A DNA stretch of 64,000 nucleotides from Rhizophagus clarus (GCA_015698045.1 BLAL01000242.1:1617001-1681000), one strand, 5' to 3'. Positions 25,230-35,486 are shown, numbered from the stretch's first letter. Numbers and translations: made by a program. Notes: generated by a model not told the origin, from the letters alone.

Positions 25230-27080
25230 GTTATATATGGCATAATATGTAATCTACCATGAAATGTTTAATTCAATAAGGAAAACATATTAATACTTGG
25301 ACTTCTTCTATGACCTTTCAAAGTTAAATTAGATAAAATCAACAATTATTTCACTTTGATAATAAATAAATTGCTAGACTTTTGGAATAGAGTTAAATTG
25401 CTTACCAAGAAGTGTCCAAATGGTAAAAAAATTTGATTACCTGTTATATGTTATTCTAATGATATTTTGGCTGCAAAAAAGTTATGTGAGCACATAACGG
25501 CATTAGTCAGATGTCATAGGTGTTACAAAACAGCAATAAGTAAAAAGAAAGATCAAAGGTTGAACTTCAGAAATTTTGATAATATGGAAACTGGTTTATA
25601 ACAAGAAACGTACAAGAACATAAACATAATGCTGCAATTTGGAAATAACAGAACACTAAAGAGGATAAGAGGCGGCATGTCAGTAAGACTCATGTAAGAT
25701 ATTCAGAAATGCTTTGATTACTATACCATGACTTGATTAGACATTATTTAGTTATGTATAATTTATTTCTTGAAATTGTATAATGGATTATTAAAAAATT
25801 ATGGATTGAAGGCAATAAGATTTCTAAAGCTGATTTAGAAATAATAGAAAGAAGAGTAAAAGATAGTATCAAGATACCTATCAATTTAGAACGAGTTCCA
25901 TATAAAATTGTTACTGGTGAAGGTTTTTCTGGCTTTACAGCCGATCAGTGAAAAACTTTTGTCTTAGTGTATGTAATACCAATAATATGGGATTTACTAT
26001 TTGCTTCAGATTGAGAAATTTTAGGGAATTTTGTTAGGGCTTGTTTACATTTGGTTTGTAGAATTATTGACAATAATATGATAACAGAAGCTTATAAATG
26101 GCCACTTAAAGTTGCATTGTTAATCGAAGAGCATTATGAACCAGAAAAAATCACTCTGAATCTTCACCTATGCTTACATATTAGAGAATGTTATCAAGAT
26201 TACAGTCTGTTATATTCATTTTGATGTTTTTCATTTGAAAGGATAAATAGTGTTTTAGGTAAGTTATATGTTAATTGCTGTAAATGATGAAAATTTGTAA
26301 TAATGTAGTAAGTTTATCTTATTTATATTTAGGTTCTTTCTCAAATAGTCATTGTCAAATAAATCTAGAACTATTATAAATAATTATGCAAAACTGGTAA
26401 CTTGACAACATTTTGTCTTGTCAATTGAATAATGAAAAGCTTACTGAAGAATTAAAATTATTAAAACCTTAGTTCACTATTGGCACTCTTTCTGCTTATA
26501 ATGAATTAGTTTATAATGAACTATTTTGATTCAGGCAGATTTTCTGCTAAGAAACTGATAATATGATTAATAGTAGTAAGGTATTTCCTGGTAAAATGCT
26601 TACATCAAAAAAAAATAGGGTTTCTTTGTCTGATGATATTTATCAAATCTTAATTGAATATTATAGTAATGCATATTAATTGAAATTCATATCAATTGCA
26701 GAATCAGCATCAGCCGGTCTGAAATCTGAACAATATTGTTGTTACAAATATACAAATATGATTAATTAGTTTAGTTATGTTCAAATTTTAGCAAAGGTTT
26801 TTGGGTTGGTAATGGTATCACAATTCTTTAAAAATGCACATATTTTAGTTAAATTTATTCAAGATAATGAAATAAGTAATTTATTTCCTGGCCAGATACA
26901 ATATTACATCAAACATACAACTAATATACTGAATGGTCTCAAAACTCATTAGTTAGTATTGATTAGATGGTATAAACCAGCACCAAATTGACAAACATAA
27001 TTTTATATAAGCTTTGATGCAGAAAAATGTTCAAATATTGAACTTTGAGAAAATGATTTTTACGAATTGCTTAATCCCAA
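25215..27080 (+). pseudogene. CACTA (tnp2-type) transposase, C-terminal part, decayed
   Basis: Continuation of the gene at 22504. Recognisable blocks in order: GVIYGIICNLP and ENILILGL (25235-25310); LDFWNRVKLLTKKCPNGKKI (25375); NDILAAKKLCEHITALVRCHR (25455-25520); KADLEIIERRVKDSIKIP (25825-25880); GEGFSGFTADQ (25915-25950). A core around WDLLFAS and CLHLVCRIIDNN follows to 26230, and a C-terminal block AKVFGLVMVSQFFKNAHI near 26790-26850. The coding strand is broken by many TGA, TAG and TAA codons. Those at 25949, 26012 and 26222 lie in otherwise well-kept frames where Trp is expected. An intron-like gap may exist near 26260-26340. Inactive. Confidence 0.75.
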
Positions 27081-27240
27081 TTCATAATATATATAGCCAA
27101 TTCATGTTTAGTCAATTTACGATTGGTAAAAAAAGATCTATTATATATAAAGCTATAATACTAATAAACTGGTAATTTCATTTATAAAGAATATTTATAA
27201 ATATTTTAAATAATTAATCTATTTTTTTATTTTATTATAA

Positions 27241-27690
27241 ACTTCATTTAGAAAATATTGAACTAGATCCTGAAACTATACTTGCTATTTGTAAACTTTG
27301 AATTTCTTCTTCTTTATTAAAAAGTATTTTAAAATTTCTGAATTCGTTGCTATCAATAACTGCTTCTTGATCAGAAATTAAATTAAGAGATTTTATTTCA
27401 AGATTTTTCATATCTTTATTAATACCTAAAACAAATTCAAAAATATTCAATTCTTTAACAGAAAGGATTAAAACAGAAATAAATATTCTTAATAAAATTT
27501 TATTTAATGATAATTATAAATTATATATATAATCTTGCATACTATTTTGTCTTGATGTTGCTTCTTGATCATCTGCTTCTCAATCGGTTGCTTCTTATTT
27601 GTTTGCTACTTGATTAAAATCTATTATTTGTTCATTCACTTTTTGATTAAAATCTGTTACTTGTTCTATTTTTACAATTTGTAAGTAATG
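27241..27690 (-). pseudogene. Gene fragment of unknown function
   Basis: The 3' part (27450-27244) is open and coding-like, ending IVSGSSSIFSK before a stop. It may be joined by an intron to an upstream stretch (27690-27530) with the words VTDFNQKVNEQIIDFNQVANK and EADDQEATSRQNS, broken by a TAA and a TGA. Gln/Asn/Glu richness suggests a coiled-coil or disordered protein. The family is not recognised. It sits between the tnp2 pseudogene and the minisatellite and could be a second CACTA-borne gene. Confidence 0.35.
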
Positions 27691-27852
27691 TTTGAAATAA
27701 TTGAAGGAGAAGAAATTAATGAAAAAAAGAGAAATTATGGAGGAGGAGAAATTATGAAGAAGAAAAAGAAAGACAGTTTAAATAAAGAAAAATTATGAAG
27801 GGTTGTATTATTGTTCGAAAAAAACTTTATATATATATAAACAAATTTGTTT

Positions 27853-28400
27853 TTGATTCTCCTATTGTTTCTTTTGTTCCTTTTGATTCTCCTATTGTTC
27901 CTTTTGTTCCTTTTGTTCATTTTGATCCTCCCATTGTTCATTTTGTTCCTTTTGTTCATTTTGTTTCTTTTGTTTATTTTGTTTCTTTTGTTTATTTTGT
28001 TTCTTTTGTTTATTTTGTTTCTTTTGTTTATTTTGTTTCTTTTGTTTATTTTGTTTCTTTTGTTTATTTTGTTTCTTTTGTTTATTTTGTTTCTTTTGTT
28101 TATTTTGTTTCTTTTGTTTAGTTTCTTTTGTTTATTTTGTTTCTTTTGTTTATTTTGTTTCTTTTGTTTATTTTGTTTCTTTTGTTTATTTTGTTTCTTT
28201 TGTTTATTTTGTTTCTTTTGTTTATTTTGTTTCTTTTGTTTATTTTGTTTCTTTTGTTTATTTTGTTTCTTTTGTTCATTTTATTTCTTCTGTTCATTTT
28301 TTTATTTTGTTCTTTTTGTTTTTTTTGATTCTTCTATTGATCCTTTTGATCTTTTTAATCCTTTTATTATTCTTTTTATTCTTTTTGATGATCCTTCCAT
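27853..28400 (+). repeat. 18-bp minisatellite, unit TTTGTTTATTTTGTTTCT
   Basis: From about 27955 to 28280 there are around 18 nearly perfect copies of an 18-bp pyrimidine/GT unit, flanked by degenerate copies on both sides (GTTCCTTTTGTTCATTTTGA-type words). Because 18 is divisible by three, long open frames of FVSFVY or FILFLL repeats appear on the plus strand. I treat them as by-products and not as a protein. Confidence 0.9.
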
Positions 28401-28429
28401 TATTTTCTTATTCCTTTTGATTCTAACAT

Positions 28430-28496
28430 AATCACAATTAAGAAAAATTTGAGTGAACTTTCTTAAACTTGTATTACAAATGTAACGTGATCATGG
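28430..28496 (+). repeat. Palindromic ~62-bp repeat, left flank of the 19.6-kb element
   Basis: A single copy reading ACAATTAAGAAAAATTTGAG, then TGAACTTTCTTAAACTTG, then TATTACAAATGTAACGTGAT. It is the same unit and orientation as the array at 48136-48365. It ends at the left terminus of the large element. Confidence 0.85.
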
Positions 28497-28501
28497 TCAT
28501 C

Positions 28502-29477
28502 AGTGCCGGGCTACGCCCAGCGGAGGCTAAAGCCCCTATACATCCCCCCTCCGGGGTAAAACCCTATCAGATCCCCTTCCAGTTAGACTCCAGCGCCTTT
28601 ACGGCGCATTTCTAACAATACCATGGATAAATACCATTTCCATACCATACCCCCATCTGTCCCAAAAAATACCCCATCTGTCCTACCATCTGTCCCATAT
28701 ATAACTACTCAAATTACTAATCTAACAAAGGAAAGAACAAGAAAACGAATAAGAAAGGAGAGTATAGGACAGATGGGACAGTAGGATAGATGATAAAAAA
28801 AAATAATCAGATCACCTTTCCCAGAAAAAACTTTTGAAATTCGGGTATAAAATGTGTCCCATCTGACCCAATCTGTCCCATTTTCAGGAACGAGCTCAGA
28901 CACACTTTAAAGTCCAAGTAGATATGCAAAAAAAAACCCTATCACCTAGTACGAACTCCTATATATACCCCCATACCAGTCATCATAGTCATCAGTACCC
29001 ATCTATCTGTACCATTCATTGGTGATCATTCATTTGTCATCATAGTCGTCAGTACCCATCTATCTGTACCAATCTATCTGTACCAATCATCAGTCCTCAT
29101 ACTAGATACCCATACCAGTCATCAATCTGTTTGTACCTAAATGTATCAACCCCCAAGAGACAAATATACTGAAAAAATTTGTAATTAATCCTCTTTTGTT
29201 ATCTCCTTTAAATACCTCTTAATATAAGCCTGAACTTTGTCATCGGCATCCAAAATCTTAAGACCAAGTTTCTTAGCCTTCTTGTTTGTAGCCGTCTTCT
29301 TTCTCTTTTTCTTAGCATCCAGAACCTCTCTTTTGCTATGTGATTTAACCTTCCAATTCTCACCAGTAAGGGTGTTCTTGTGCGTCCCACAGATAATACA
29401 ATTACCATGAATTCGATATCGACCTTTATCAGTCATATCCTGAACTTCTGAAGAGGTTTCTGTCTTCTTTCTACATG
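28502..29477. repeat. Left terminal inverted repeat
   Basis: Reverse complement of 47150-48124. It includes a GC-rich outer 120 bp, a block of CATCTGTCC repeats (28650-28700 and again near 28860), two to three direct copies of a CAGTACCCATCTATCTGTAC word (28990-29090), and the C-terminal half of the zinc-ribbon gene. Homology to the right copy stops abruptly near 29477, inside that gene, where gag-like sequence begins. Confidence 0.9.
29185..29477 (-). pseudogene. Zinc-ribbon protein, left TIR copy, 5' end replaced
   Basis: From the ATG at 29436 the frame encodes TDKGRYRIHGNCIICGTHKN, then a Lys-rich tail ending KRYLKEITKED. The pattern Lys-x-Gly-Arg followed by Gly-x-Cys-x-x-Cys-Gly resembles the small zinc ribbons (DUF5679-like) of large DNA viruses and Polinton-like elements. 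Upstream of 29436 the frame stays open and keeps one Cys and the KKTETSSEV block. It then fuses at about 29477 to unrelated gag-like sequence, so the first CxxC half of the ribbon is lost. The right copy keeps that half but has a stop. The small ORF from 29436 might still be made, but a complete four-Cys ribbon is not possible. Confidence 0.6.
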
Positions 29478-30007
29478 AATATAACCTTTATATAACTCAA
29501 AAAATCTCTCAAGATCATCATCATTTCCAGCAAAAACTGGCATTCCTATTGCAATGGTAGCCATATTATTTGTGGATTATCTGGAGGAGGATTGTTGACT
29601 ATGGGATTTGCTTGTCTAATTCGAAACCACTGCGCTTAAATTCTAAGAACAGCCAATTGTGCTTGCATTCTATCACGAATTCGTCCCAAGTTTCTAGATG
29701 TAAGTCGTTCTATTGCAAGTTGGTGTGTTAATCTATTATTTTTTTGTTGCAAAGTATCCCTAATTCTTCTTTGCCATACTTGCTGATCTTGTAATTGATT
29801 AGCTTGATTACGATTTGCATTTACCAGATGATTTCTCTCATTTTGCAATCCGTTTCTCTCATTTTGCAATCTGTTTCTCTCATTTTGACATGCAATAAGA
29901 CGTTGTCTAAAACCATGAATCTCACGTTCTCTAGCATTGGCCACTTCTTGCAAATACTTTAATAAGCCAGTCAAAGTATCAAGCTCTTCCTGTCTTGCCC
30001 CAATCAT
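29478..30007 (-). pseudogene. Gag-like coiled-coil protein fragment cut by the TIR
   Basis: The ORF at 30007-29636 is a long coiled coil with repeated ...NERNRLQ/NERNGLQ/NERNHLV heptad-like units. It ends at a TAA, but the same frame remains coding-like (AQWFRIRQANP, NNPPPDNPQIIW). Then, one frame over, comes an ATG-initiated stretch MATIAIGMPVFAGNDDDLERF (29550-29490). This resembles the start of retrotransposon gag-like proteins in these fungi. It runs without break into the left TIR at 29477, where it is fused to the zinc-ribbon remnant. A truncated retroelement gene forming the inner edge of the TIR is the simplest reading. Confidence 0.5.
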
Positions 30008-30121
30008 TGATGAACTAGGGAATTCATAGTATTTGACTTAAGACGCCCTAAAACTGACCCTTTAGCAATCAGAGTTCGATGGGATACTAGTCTTAGAACT
30101 TTTATGGAATCGTCCTTGAAT

Positions 30122-30240
30122 AACGCTTCTAAAATGATCACGTGTTCATCTAAGATTGATCTAAGATCATCCAAGAATGATTCTAAAATCATCACAGATT
30201 CATCTAAGATCGATCTAAGATCATCCAAGAACAATTCTAG
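30122..30240. repeat. Two ~58-bp direct repeats
   Basis: Copies contain TCATCTAAGATNGATCTAAG followed by ATCATCCAAGAANGATTCTA. Short open frames on both strands arise from this repeat (for example LDDLRSILDE twice) and are not convincing genes. Confidence 0.7.
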
Positions 30241-30819
30241 TCAATTTAGATGTCAATTTACTTCTTATGAGCAGAAGGTGATAGGAAATTTAGAATTAAT
30301 ACTGGGTTTTAATAGATTTTCATATATCATATCTAGTCGGCTAAATTACAAAAATTATATCGAAGTTTAGTATCACATGGAATCTCCCCAGTTTCCTGTC
30401 AGTTCCTCGATAGTTCTAGGAGAGTTCCATTGGCGCTTTCGATAAATCACGAGATGATCGGCCAATCAGATTTCAGTTTTTTTCTTTAGCCGAATAGCCT
30501 GAAAATTATTATGCACATGTTCAAGATGATCGGCTATTTTAGTCATATGGATTCTTATTCGAAATCTTATTGGGAAAAGTGTGACATTAATGTCACAGCT
30601 AAACTAATGAGATCTGGCAAAATTTTGGAACAGAGTTATGGGTTATACCAATTTATATGGAAGAATGAAAACCAGAAAATTTATGATTTTGGCTCTGAGA
30701 GCCATGACATTAATGGCACACTACTTTACAAATAAAAAATCAAAAATGGCCGTAGCCAGTCCTGAAGGGATCCTTTATTATCAAAAGTTACACAAAATAC
30801 ATATAGCAGTAGGTACTAT
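30241..30819. other. Region with short ORFs, no gene supported
   Basis: A 74-codon open frame at 30511-30735 plus has no recognisable motif. It contains two near-palindromes, GTGACATTAATGTCAC and CATGACATTAATGGCAC, about 110 bases apart. The segment may be the remnant of a promoter region or a small transposon. Confidence 0.3.
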
Positions 30820-31227
30820 TTATTCGTTTAATCTAGCAATAAGAAAATCGACATTATCTGGAGATAGATTTAAGATTGAAGTAGCATTAAAAGACTTTAA
30901 CCATTCTATTGCTTCTATACCACCAATATTACTAAAGAGCCTGAAAACCTTTTTACCCCTTTCCTTTCTTTTTCGAAGGTTAGTCTCAGTAAGTTTATCT
31001 TGCACAGAAATCTGATTCATGATCCTATCATTAACTTTAGCATTAGATACATCCTCGTTACAAGTTTTCCTAAAATGATCGAACAACTGCTTAATCGTAC
31101 CATATGTTTGTTTACATTTTCTGGAAGTTTTTCCTTAACTTCTTTGTTCAGCTTTGTATGCGCCGTTTGCGGGGGATTGCTTTGCAAAAGTATAGCGAGT
31201 CATTCTGATAGAACCTTCCTGATGTGA
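30820..31227 (-). pseudogene. Fragment of the coiled-coil/Cys-tail protein family
   Basis: The ORF 31086-30820 contains the block LRKRKERGKKVFRLFSNIGG, then IEWLKSFNATSILNLSPDNV. This parallels the block with SLRKKTQRAEKNYKLFEKVG and INSYSVNSISELTDAQ in the large gene at 36066-37658. Upstream on the same strand, coding-like sequence with a stop (ESRYTFAKQSP..., then LFDHFRKTCNED) extends to about 31227. Both ends of a full gene are missing, so this is a duplicated, truncated family member. Confidence 0.55.
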
Positions 31228-31272
31228 TCTAAATTTAAAAAGTAGATATGATGATGAATAACAGACATCATA

Positions 31273-32276
31273 ATGGAAGTTTGGTTACCAGTAGCAATTT
31301 CTTCAGACTTACTAGTTTCCAATCTTGGACGCATCAAGAACAAAAAAGGTATGATACTTAGGCGAAATCCCTGCAAAAGAAAAGGTTATATACAAATAGG
31401 GATAAAAATTAACAATGTTTATAAAAATATCGCTGTTTATATTTTAGTTGCACGAGCATTTATCCCTAATCCAGAGAATAAGCCCCATGTTAATCATATC
31501 AATGGTATCAAACATGATAATCGGCTGATAATTTAGAATGGGTAACTCCTAAAGAGAATGCTGAATGTAGGATATTCCCAAATCACGGCCGTATCGGATC
31601 CAGAAAAATTGTGCAGAAAATGTTAGACGGAAGTATTGTTCAGATTTGGGATTCTATCCGGCTCGCCAGTAAGGCACTAAAAATTTCAGAAACTTGCATT
31701 TCAGAATGTTGTAGTGGGAAGCAAAAAACTTCTGATGGCTGGCACTGGATGTATTATGAAGATCACATAAAACCTGATCCAAATGAAGAATGGAGAGAAA
31801 TAGAACTTGATTCACGAAAATTCAGAGTTTCGTCTCTCGGAAGAATTCGGTTAACAAATGGTGAAATCACTCAAGGTTCATTGCATATCAGTTATCGAAA
31901 AGTTGCTCGAGAGGGATATCTTGTCCATCGCTTGGTAGCATTAGCATTTTGTCCCAAAGAAAAAGGGAAAGAATATGTAAATCATATTGATGGAAATCCT
32001 ATCAACAATAGCGCATCCAATCTCGAATGGTGTACACAGAAAGAAAACACTCAACATGCTGTACGTCTTGGGCTTCGTAACTTCAGGGATAATAATAGAT
32101 ACCAACGTCCTATTAGGCAGATTTTTGATGATGGTTCTACTCAAGAATTTCCATCCATAGCTGAAGCACAACGTACAACTGGAATTAACCAGTCAAATAT
32201 CGGTGTAGTATGTCGAGGACTCCGAGCTTATACTGGAGGATATCGTTGGGAGTATGTGAAATGCAATGACACATAA
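31273..32276 (+). pseudogene. HNH homing-type endonuclease with NUMOD4 domains, one frameshift
   Basis: Two tandem NUMOD4-HNH modules are visible. Module 1 (31273-31600) starts at the ATG with EVWLPVAISSDLLVSNLGRI, then has VNHINGIKHDNR. A one-base deletion near 31522-31524 shifts the frame, after which ADNLEWVTPKENA continues. Module 2 (31780-32090) has WREIELDSRKFRVSSLGRIR, then YLVHRLVALAF and VNHIDGNPINNSASNLEWCT, so the H-N-H signature (VNHIDGNP...NLEW) is complete. NUMOD1-type DNA-binding segments follow each module (around 31630-31740 and 32105-32255). Such proteins cut DNA and often spread themselves in phage, giant viruses and organelles. The second module is open for 221 codons from 31611 and might still be active. 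Confidence 0.8.
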
Positions 32277-32547
32277 TAAACGTTAAATTGTTCAATTGTA
32301 TATATTCTCACTATGCGGAATAATGATTGCTAAAAAAAAATCTGTGAGCCAGTACTCGTGCAATAGAGTATAAATATTTTTCACACATGTATGTGTTGAA
32401 AAATAAAGTCCAATTAGGGGTAAACTAATAAATGCTTTATTAATAATGCACTAAGCTAATACATAGTAAAAATACATAAAAGGCCCAATGTGGACAAAAC
32501 TTCAAAATCCATATTTTTTTGTAAACATATACTAAGTGTAGATGCAC

Positions 32548-32867
32548 CTAGCTGATTGATTGAATGAAAGAATATGAGTTTTTCATTTGAGTTGAAAAAA
32601 ACAGATGTTAATTAATATAATATTGTTTACTTACCTACAGCTAGGACAAGTTACTTCGGTATAAACGATCGTTTGACAACTACCGTCACATGAAGGACAT
32701 GTTTTTGTTCCACTCACTCTACCCTGAGTGCAACTTCCACAACCAGAACCGTCACAGCTTTGGCATTTATATGAAACTAATATCGAACCTGACCCATAAC
32801 AGCGGGTACAGTCCTTGGCAGTAGCTTGTGTAATTGTACCATGGCCTTCGCAAACAGAACACGGCAT
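32548..32867 (-). CDS. DnaJ-type cysteine-rich zinc protein
   Basis: Exon 1 (32867-32635) starts MPCSVCEGHGTITQATAKDC and carries repeated CxxCxGxG-like motifs: CSVCEGHG, CTRCYGSG, CQSCDGSGCGSC, CPSCDGS and CPSC. This is the pattern of the DnaJ central zinc-binding domain, without a J domain. A GT donor (GTAAGT) follows, and the next acceptor at about 32552 gives one more residue (Ser) and a TAG stop, so the protein has about 78 residues. An AATAAA-like signal lies downstream near 32440. It probably binds zinc and perhaps unfolded clients. The role inside the element is unknown. It appears intact. Confidence 0.7.
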
Positions 32868-33006
32868 TATTCTCAGTATCTATAAAAAAAATATGACCGA
32901 ATTGTGGAAGAATTGTTGTAATATACTGTATGTCTGACTATATACTGTATATATCTGATATACATCATAGTTTGTAGAAAGATTATCGATCACTCATCAC
33001 CGAACT

Positions 33007-33048
33007 GTGAATATATATGCGGAACCTACATCGCACAGCCCCTATTCT
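33007..33048. repeat. 42-bp upstream block, copy 1
   Basis: Sequence GTGAATATATATGCGGAACC then TACATCGCACAGCCCCTATT. It is nearly identical to 34382-34423. Each copy lies upstream of a minus-strand gene start (140 bases before the zinc-protein gene, 313 bases before the RING gene). Confidence 0.75.
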
Positions 33049-33160
33049 TTGGCAAGAATTTTACCGAATATCTTCTGCGCATGATATGTGCTCAGCTGAG
33101 CCACCCACGTGATTCGAAAAAAAAGAAATATACGATTTAGCATAATTCAGTCTGAGTATC

Positions 33161-34069
33161 CTAGGCGGTAACCGGAGCAATAATAGGACTCTTCATTACT
33201 AACTGAGGTATGGGATCACCATCATCATCAAAATATATATCATCGTTCTCATGAATTTCCATGAGTATTTTATCAAAATCGTCCTCTTCATAGGCAGGCT
33301 TAGTTGGTGTTTTATCCTCTAACTTCGCTTTTCTTACCATCTCTTCACGCGTGAGCCTTTCATGAAGTTCATGATCATACTCATCATCAGAGTTGGAGTC
33401 ATCAGATTTGAAATATAAATCAGGATCAGAATCATTGGAAGAGTTTTCATCGTCTGTATTACTCGAATCTGAGTCCTTAAAATACATGTCATCGTCTGAA
33501 GTGATAGCGCTCACTTTAGTGGGGTTCGGCTCATTGAAAAACGCATCTGCATCAAACCACGACTCTCCATTGGAATTATCAGAAGAATTGGAAACTTGGG
33601 CAATATCTTCAGAACATTTTGCACACGTTAAACTGCTTCGTTCACTTTCGGTTTGTTGATACACGGCAACCTCCACATCTTCCATAGCATCTTCGTGTAT
33701 TATTGGCGAAGTTATTGTAAACTTTTCACCTATTAGGGTTGATATAGCCGAAACACCGCTTGATTGGGATGATTGCGAATCCCTCCTAGCTTCTATAGTG
33801 TCAACGTTCTTTTTACAACCAGGGAATGGGCAAGAGTTCGGAAGCTTTTTTTCTATACAAAGTCTATGGTAAGTATGGCCACAGGCGAGCGTGGTGAATC
33901 CTGTAATGGGAAATGAAAAAATTTCCTCATTACATTCGGAACATGGCCCTAGTTCTGGAACGTCAATATCTCTGACATCTTTCTCTTCGAGACTTTTAAG
34001 TATTTTATATCCAAGGATTCTAAGATTGGTAAGAAAGGACAATGACACACTACTTTGCTCTGAACCCGA
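33161..34069 (-). CDS. RING-finger protein with acidic disordered tail
   Basis: Start chosen at the ATG at 34069 (MSGSEQSSVS...). A TATAAAA on the minus strand at 34136-34130 is only about 16 bases before the in-frame ATG at 34114 but 61 before 34069. Residues about 40-90 form a RING-type zinc finger: CSECNEEI, then LACGHTYHRLCIEK, then CPFPGCKK, giving a C-x2-C...C-x-H-x2-H-x2-C...C-x4-C pattern close to C3H2C2/C3HC4. Such domains recruit E2 enzymes, so an E3 ubiquitin ligase is likely. The remaining 200 residues are Ser/Asp/Glu-rich and predicted disordered, with repeated DDxYFK-like motifs (DDDMYFKDSDSS, DPDLYFKSDDS, DDIYFDDD). No break is seen. Downstream is the zinc-protein gene. Confidence 0.7.
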   Translation of the reverse strand, partial: SGSEQSSVSLSFLTNLRILGYKILKSLEEKDVRDIDVPELGPCSECNEEIFSFPITGFTTLACGHTYHRLCIEKKLPNSCPFPGCKKNVDTIEARRDSQSSQSSGVSAISTLIGEKFTITSPIIHEDAMEDVEVAVYQQTESERSSLTCAKCSEDIAQVSNSSDNSNGESWFDADAFFNEPNPTKVSAITSDDDMYFKDSDSSNTDDENSSNDSDPDLYFKSDDSNSDDEYDHELHERLTREEMVRKAKLEDKTPTKPAYEEDDFDKILMEIHENDDIYFDDDGDPIPQLVMKSPIIAPVTA

Positions 34070-34129
34070 CATGATGGATATACTACTAGCTTTGCCAATA
34101 CCTCTTGCCAACATGATTCATACAGCCAC

Positions 34130-34136
34130 TTTTATA
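34130..34136 (-). promoter_or_regulatory. TATA box of the RING-finger gene
   Basis: TATAAAA on the minus strand, 61 bases before the chosen start at 34069. It is too close to the upstream in-frame ATG at 34114 for that one to be the usual start. Confidence 0.5.
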
Positions 34137-35000
34137 GCACTTGTAAGCACCGTAGGAGAAAACATTCCCCGGATCTTCACTAGCAATTACGCACCGCATT
34201 TCATCATTCATTAATCCCTTGCAAATGACGATAAGGAACAGGATTAGCATACATACCCCCAAATCTCATATGCGAAATAAGGATTGCTGGAAAAAATATC
34301 CATACCTGAAAATTGTTTTATTGATATTGATAATAGCGTGGCCGGAGACATGACATGCAAAAATAGAGTCGAAAAAATAATGTGAATATATATGTGGATC
34401 TTACATCGCACAGCCCCTATTCTGAGGTTTCACTGTCATCAGGAAAAATTGAAACAATAATAAACATAGTCATATAGGACAGAATTTTTAAAAAATATAG
34501 GTGCGCAATTTTATTAGACTGATCAGCTATGGCATAACAAAAGACTAGTCATAACAAAAAACTAGTCATAAGAAAAAACTATACATAAGAAAAAACTAGG
34601 TTCTGCATTTGATCTCGTAAGGTGCTTGTTTGCTTAAGCAAACCCCAGGAATACGCGTTTATTCCATTACTCTGAGCTCAGTGTACATTTCGAATTGAAG
34701 AATAATGAGACTTCGTCTCTACAAAACCTAAAAAGCTGGTCCCCGATTAATATGAAAAAGATCTCACTTGTTTGCTTTAGCAAACTTTTTCTCGAGAACC
34801 AGGAGCATATAAGACATAAAAACTATATATTCTATATGAATGCATCCATAAGTTTTTCATAATGCCACCCGTGTAACATTATTTAGGTCTTGAGGAGTTC
34901 TTCTATAATTATTTCTTTGAACATTACAATAACTATTTCCTTTGCTATTTCTTTAATATTTCTATTATCATTTCCATAAATATTTCTTATAAGCTTTCTC
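34137..35000. other. Intergenic region with short repeats
   Basis: No gene seen. It holds the second 42-bp upstream block (34382-34423), three or four direct copies of an ACTAGTCATAAGAAAAA-like word (34530-34610), and two GCTTGTTTGCTTAAGCAAAC-like inverted motifs (34623, 34770). Confidence 0.45.
34382..34423. repeat. 42-bp upstream block, copy 2
   Basis: Sequence GTGAATATATATGTGGATCT then TACATCGCACAGCCCCTATT, differing from the copy at 33007 at about four positions. Confidence 0.75.
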
Positions 35001-35402
35001 TCAATGGCACGGCCCAGAGGGATGCATTATTCCTGATGCTTCTTCTCCTTCCGACACACCTTCTTGGCTCGAAGGAATAGGTACTCTATACCTCATTAAT
35101 AGTCCTAGATATTGTCCAATATTCTCATCTGAGTTTAAGCGAAAAAAAGTTGTCCTGCGAACATTTCCCACAGGGTCGAAGTCAATGTTGAAATATAATA
35201 TGTTGAGGACCGACAATACTCTGGGCAGTAAGGAACTTATGAAGTTCGTCATCATTGGTACTAAAGAAATTGCGTTCATTTTCACTTTGGGGTGGTCTAC
35301 ACTCCTGAGGATACAGAATTCGTATACCCACATATTATATACTCCTATTATTTTTTTAGCCAGCGCTGTGCATGAAATGTCATTGGCTAAACTGCTATAC
35401 AC
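35001..35402 (-). pseudogene. Hypothetical protein, start lost
   Basis: A 133-codon open frame with coding-like composition (KIIGVYNMWVYEFCILRS, then PKVKMNAISLVPMMTNF, DPVGNVRRTTFFRLNSD). Its first codon is GTG and an in-frame TGA lies just upstream. The first ATG falls at about residue 24, inside what looks like conserved sequence. The 5' end is therefore missing, mutated or in an unseen exon. The C-terminus ends normally before the stop at 35001. The family is not recognised; it may be related to the neighbouring genes of the element. Confidence 0.4.
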
Positions 35403-35486
35403 AAGAAGTCAAACCCCCTGTCACACAGCCCAAGAATTTTACTGATACTGTACTGCGCATTTCAGTGATCGGCCCACATGACCGGT

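Noticed and set aside
27847-28431. Long FVSFVY/FILFLL repeat protein
   Set aside because: Pure translation of an 18-bp minisatellite; several frames are open for the same reason.
28709-28903. 64-codon ORF present in both TIRs (also 47724-47918)
   Set aside because: Conserved only because the TIRs are nearly identical; it runs through CATCTGTCC repeats and ends in a hydrophobic artefact.
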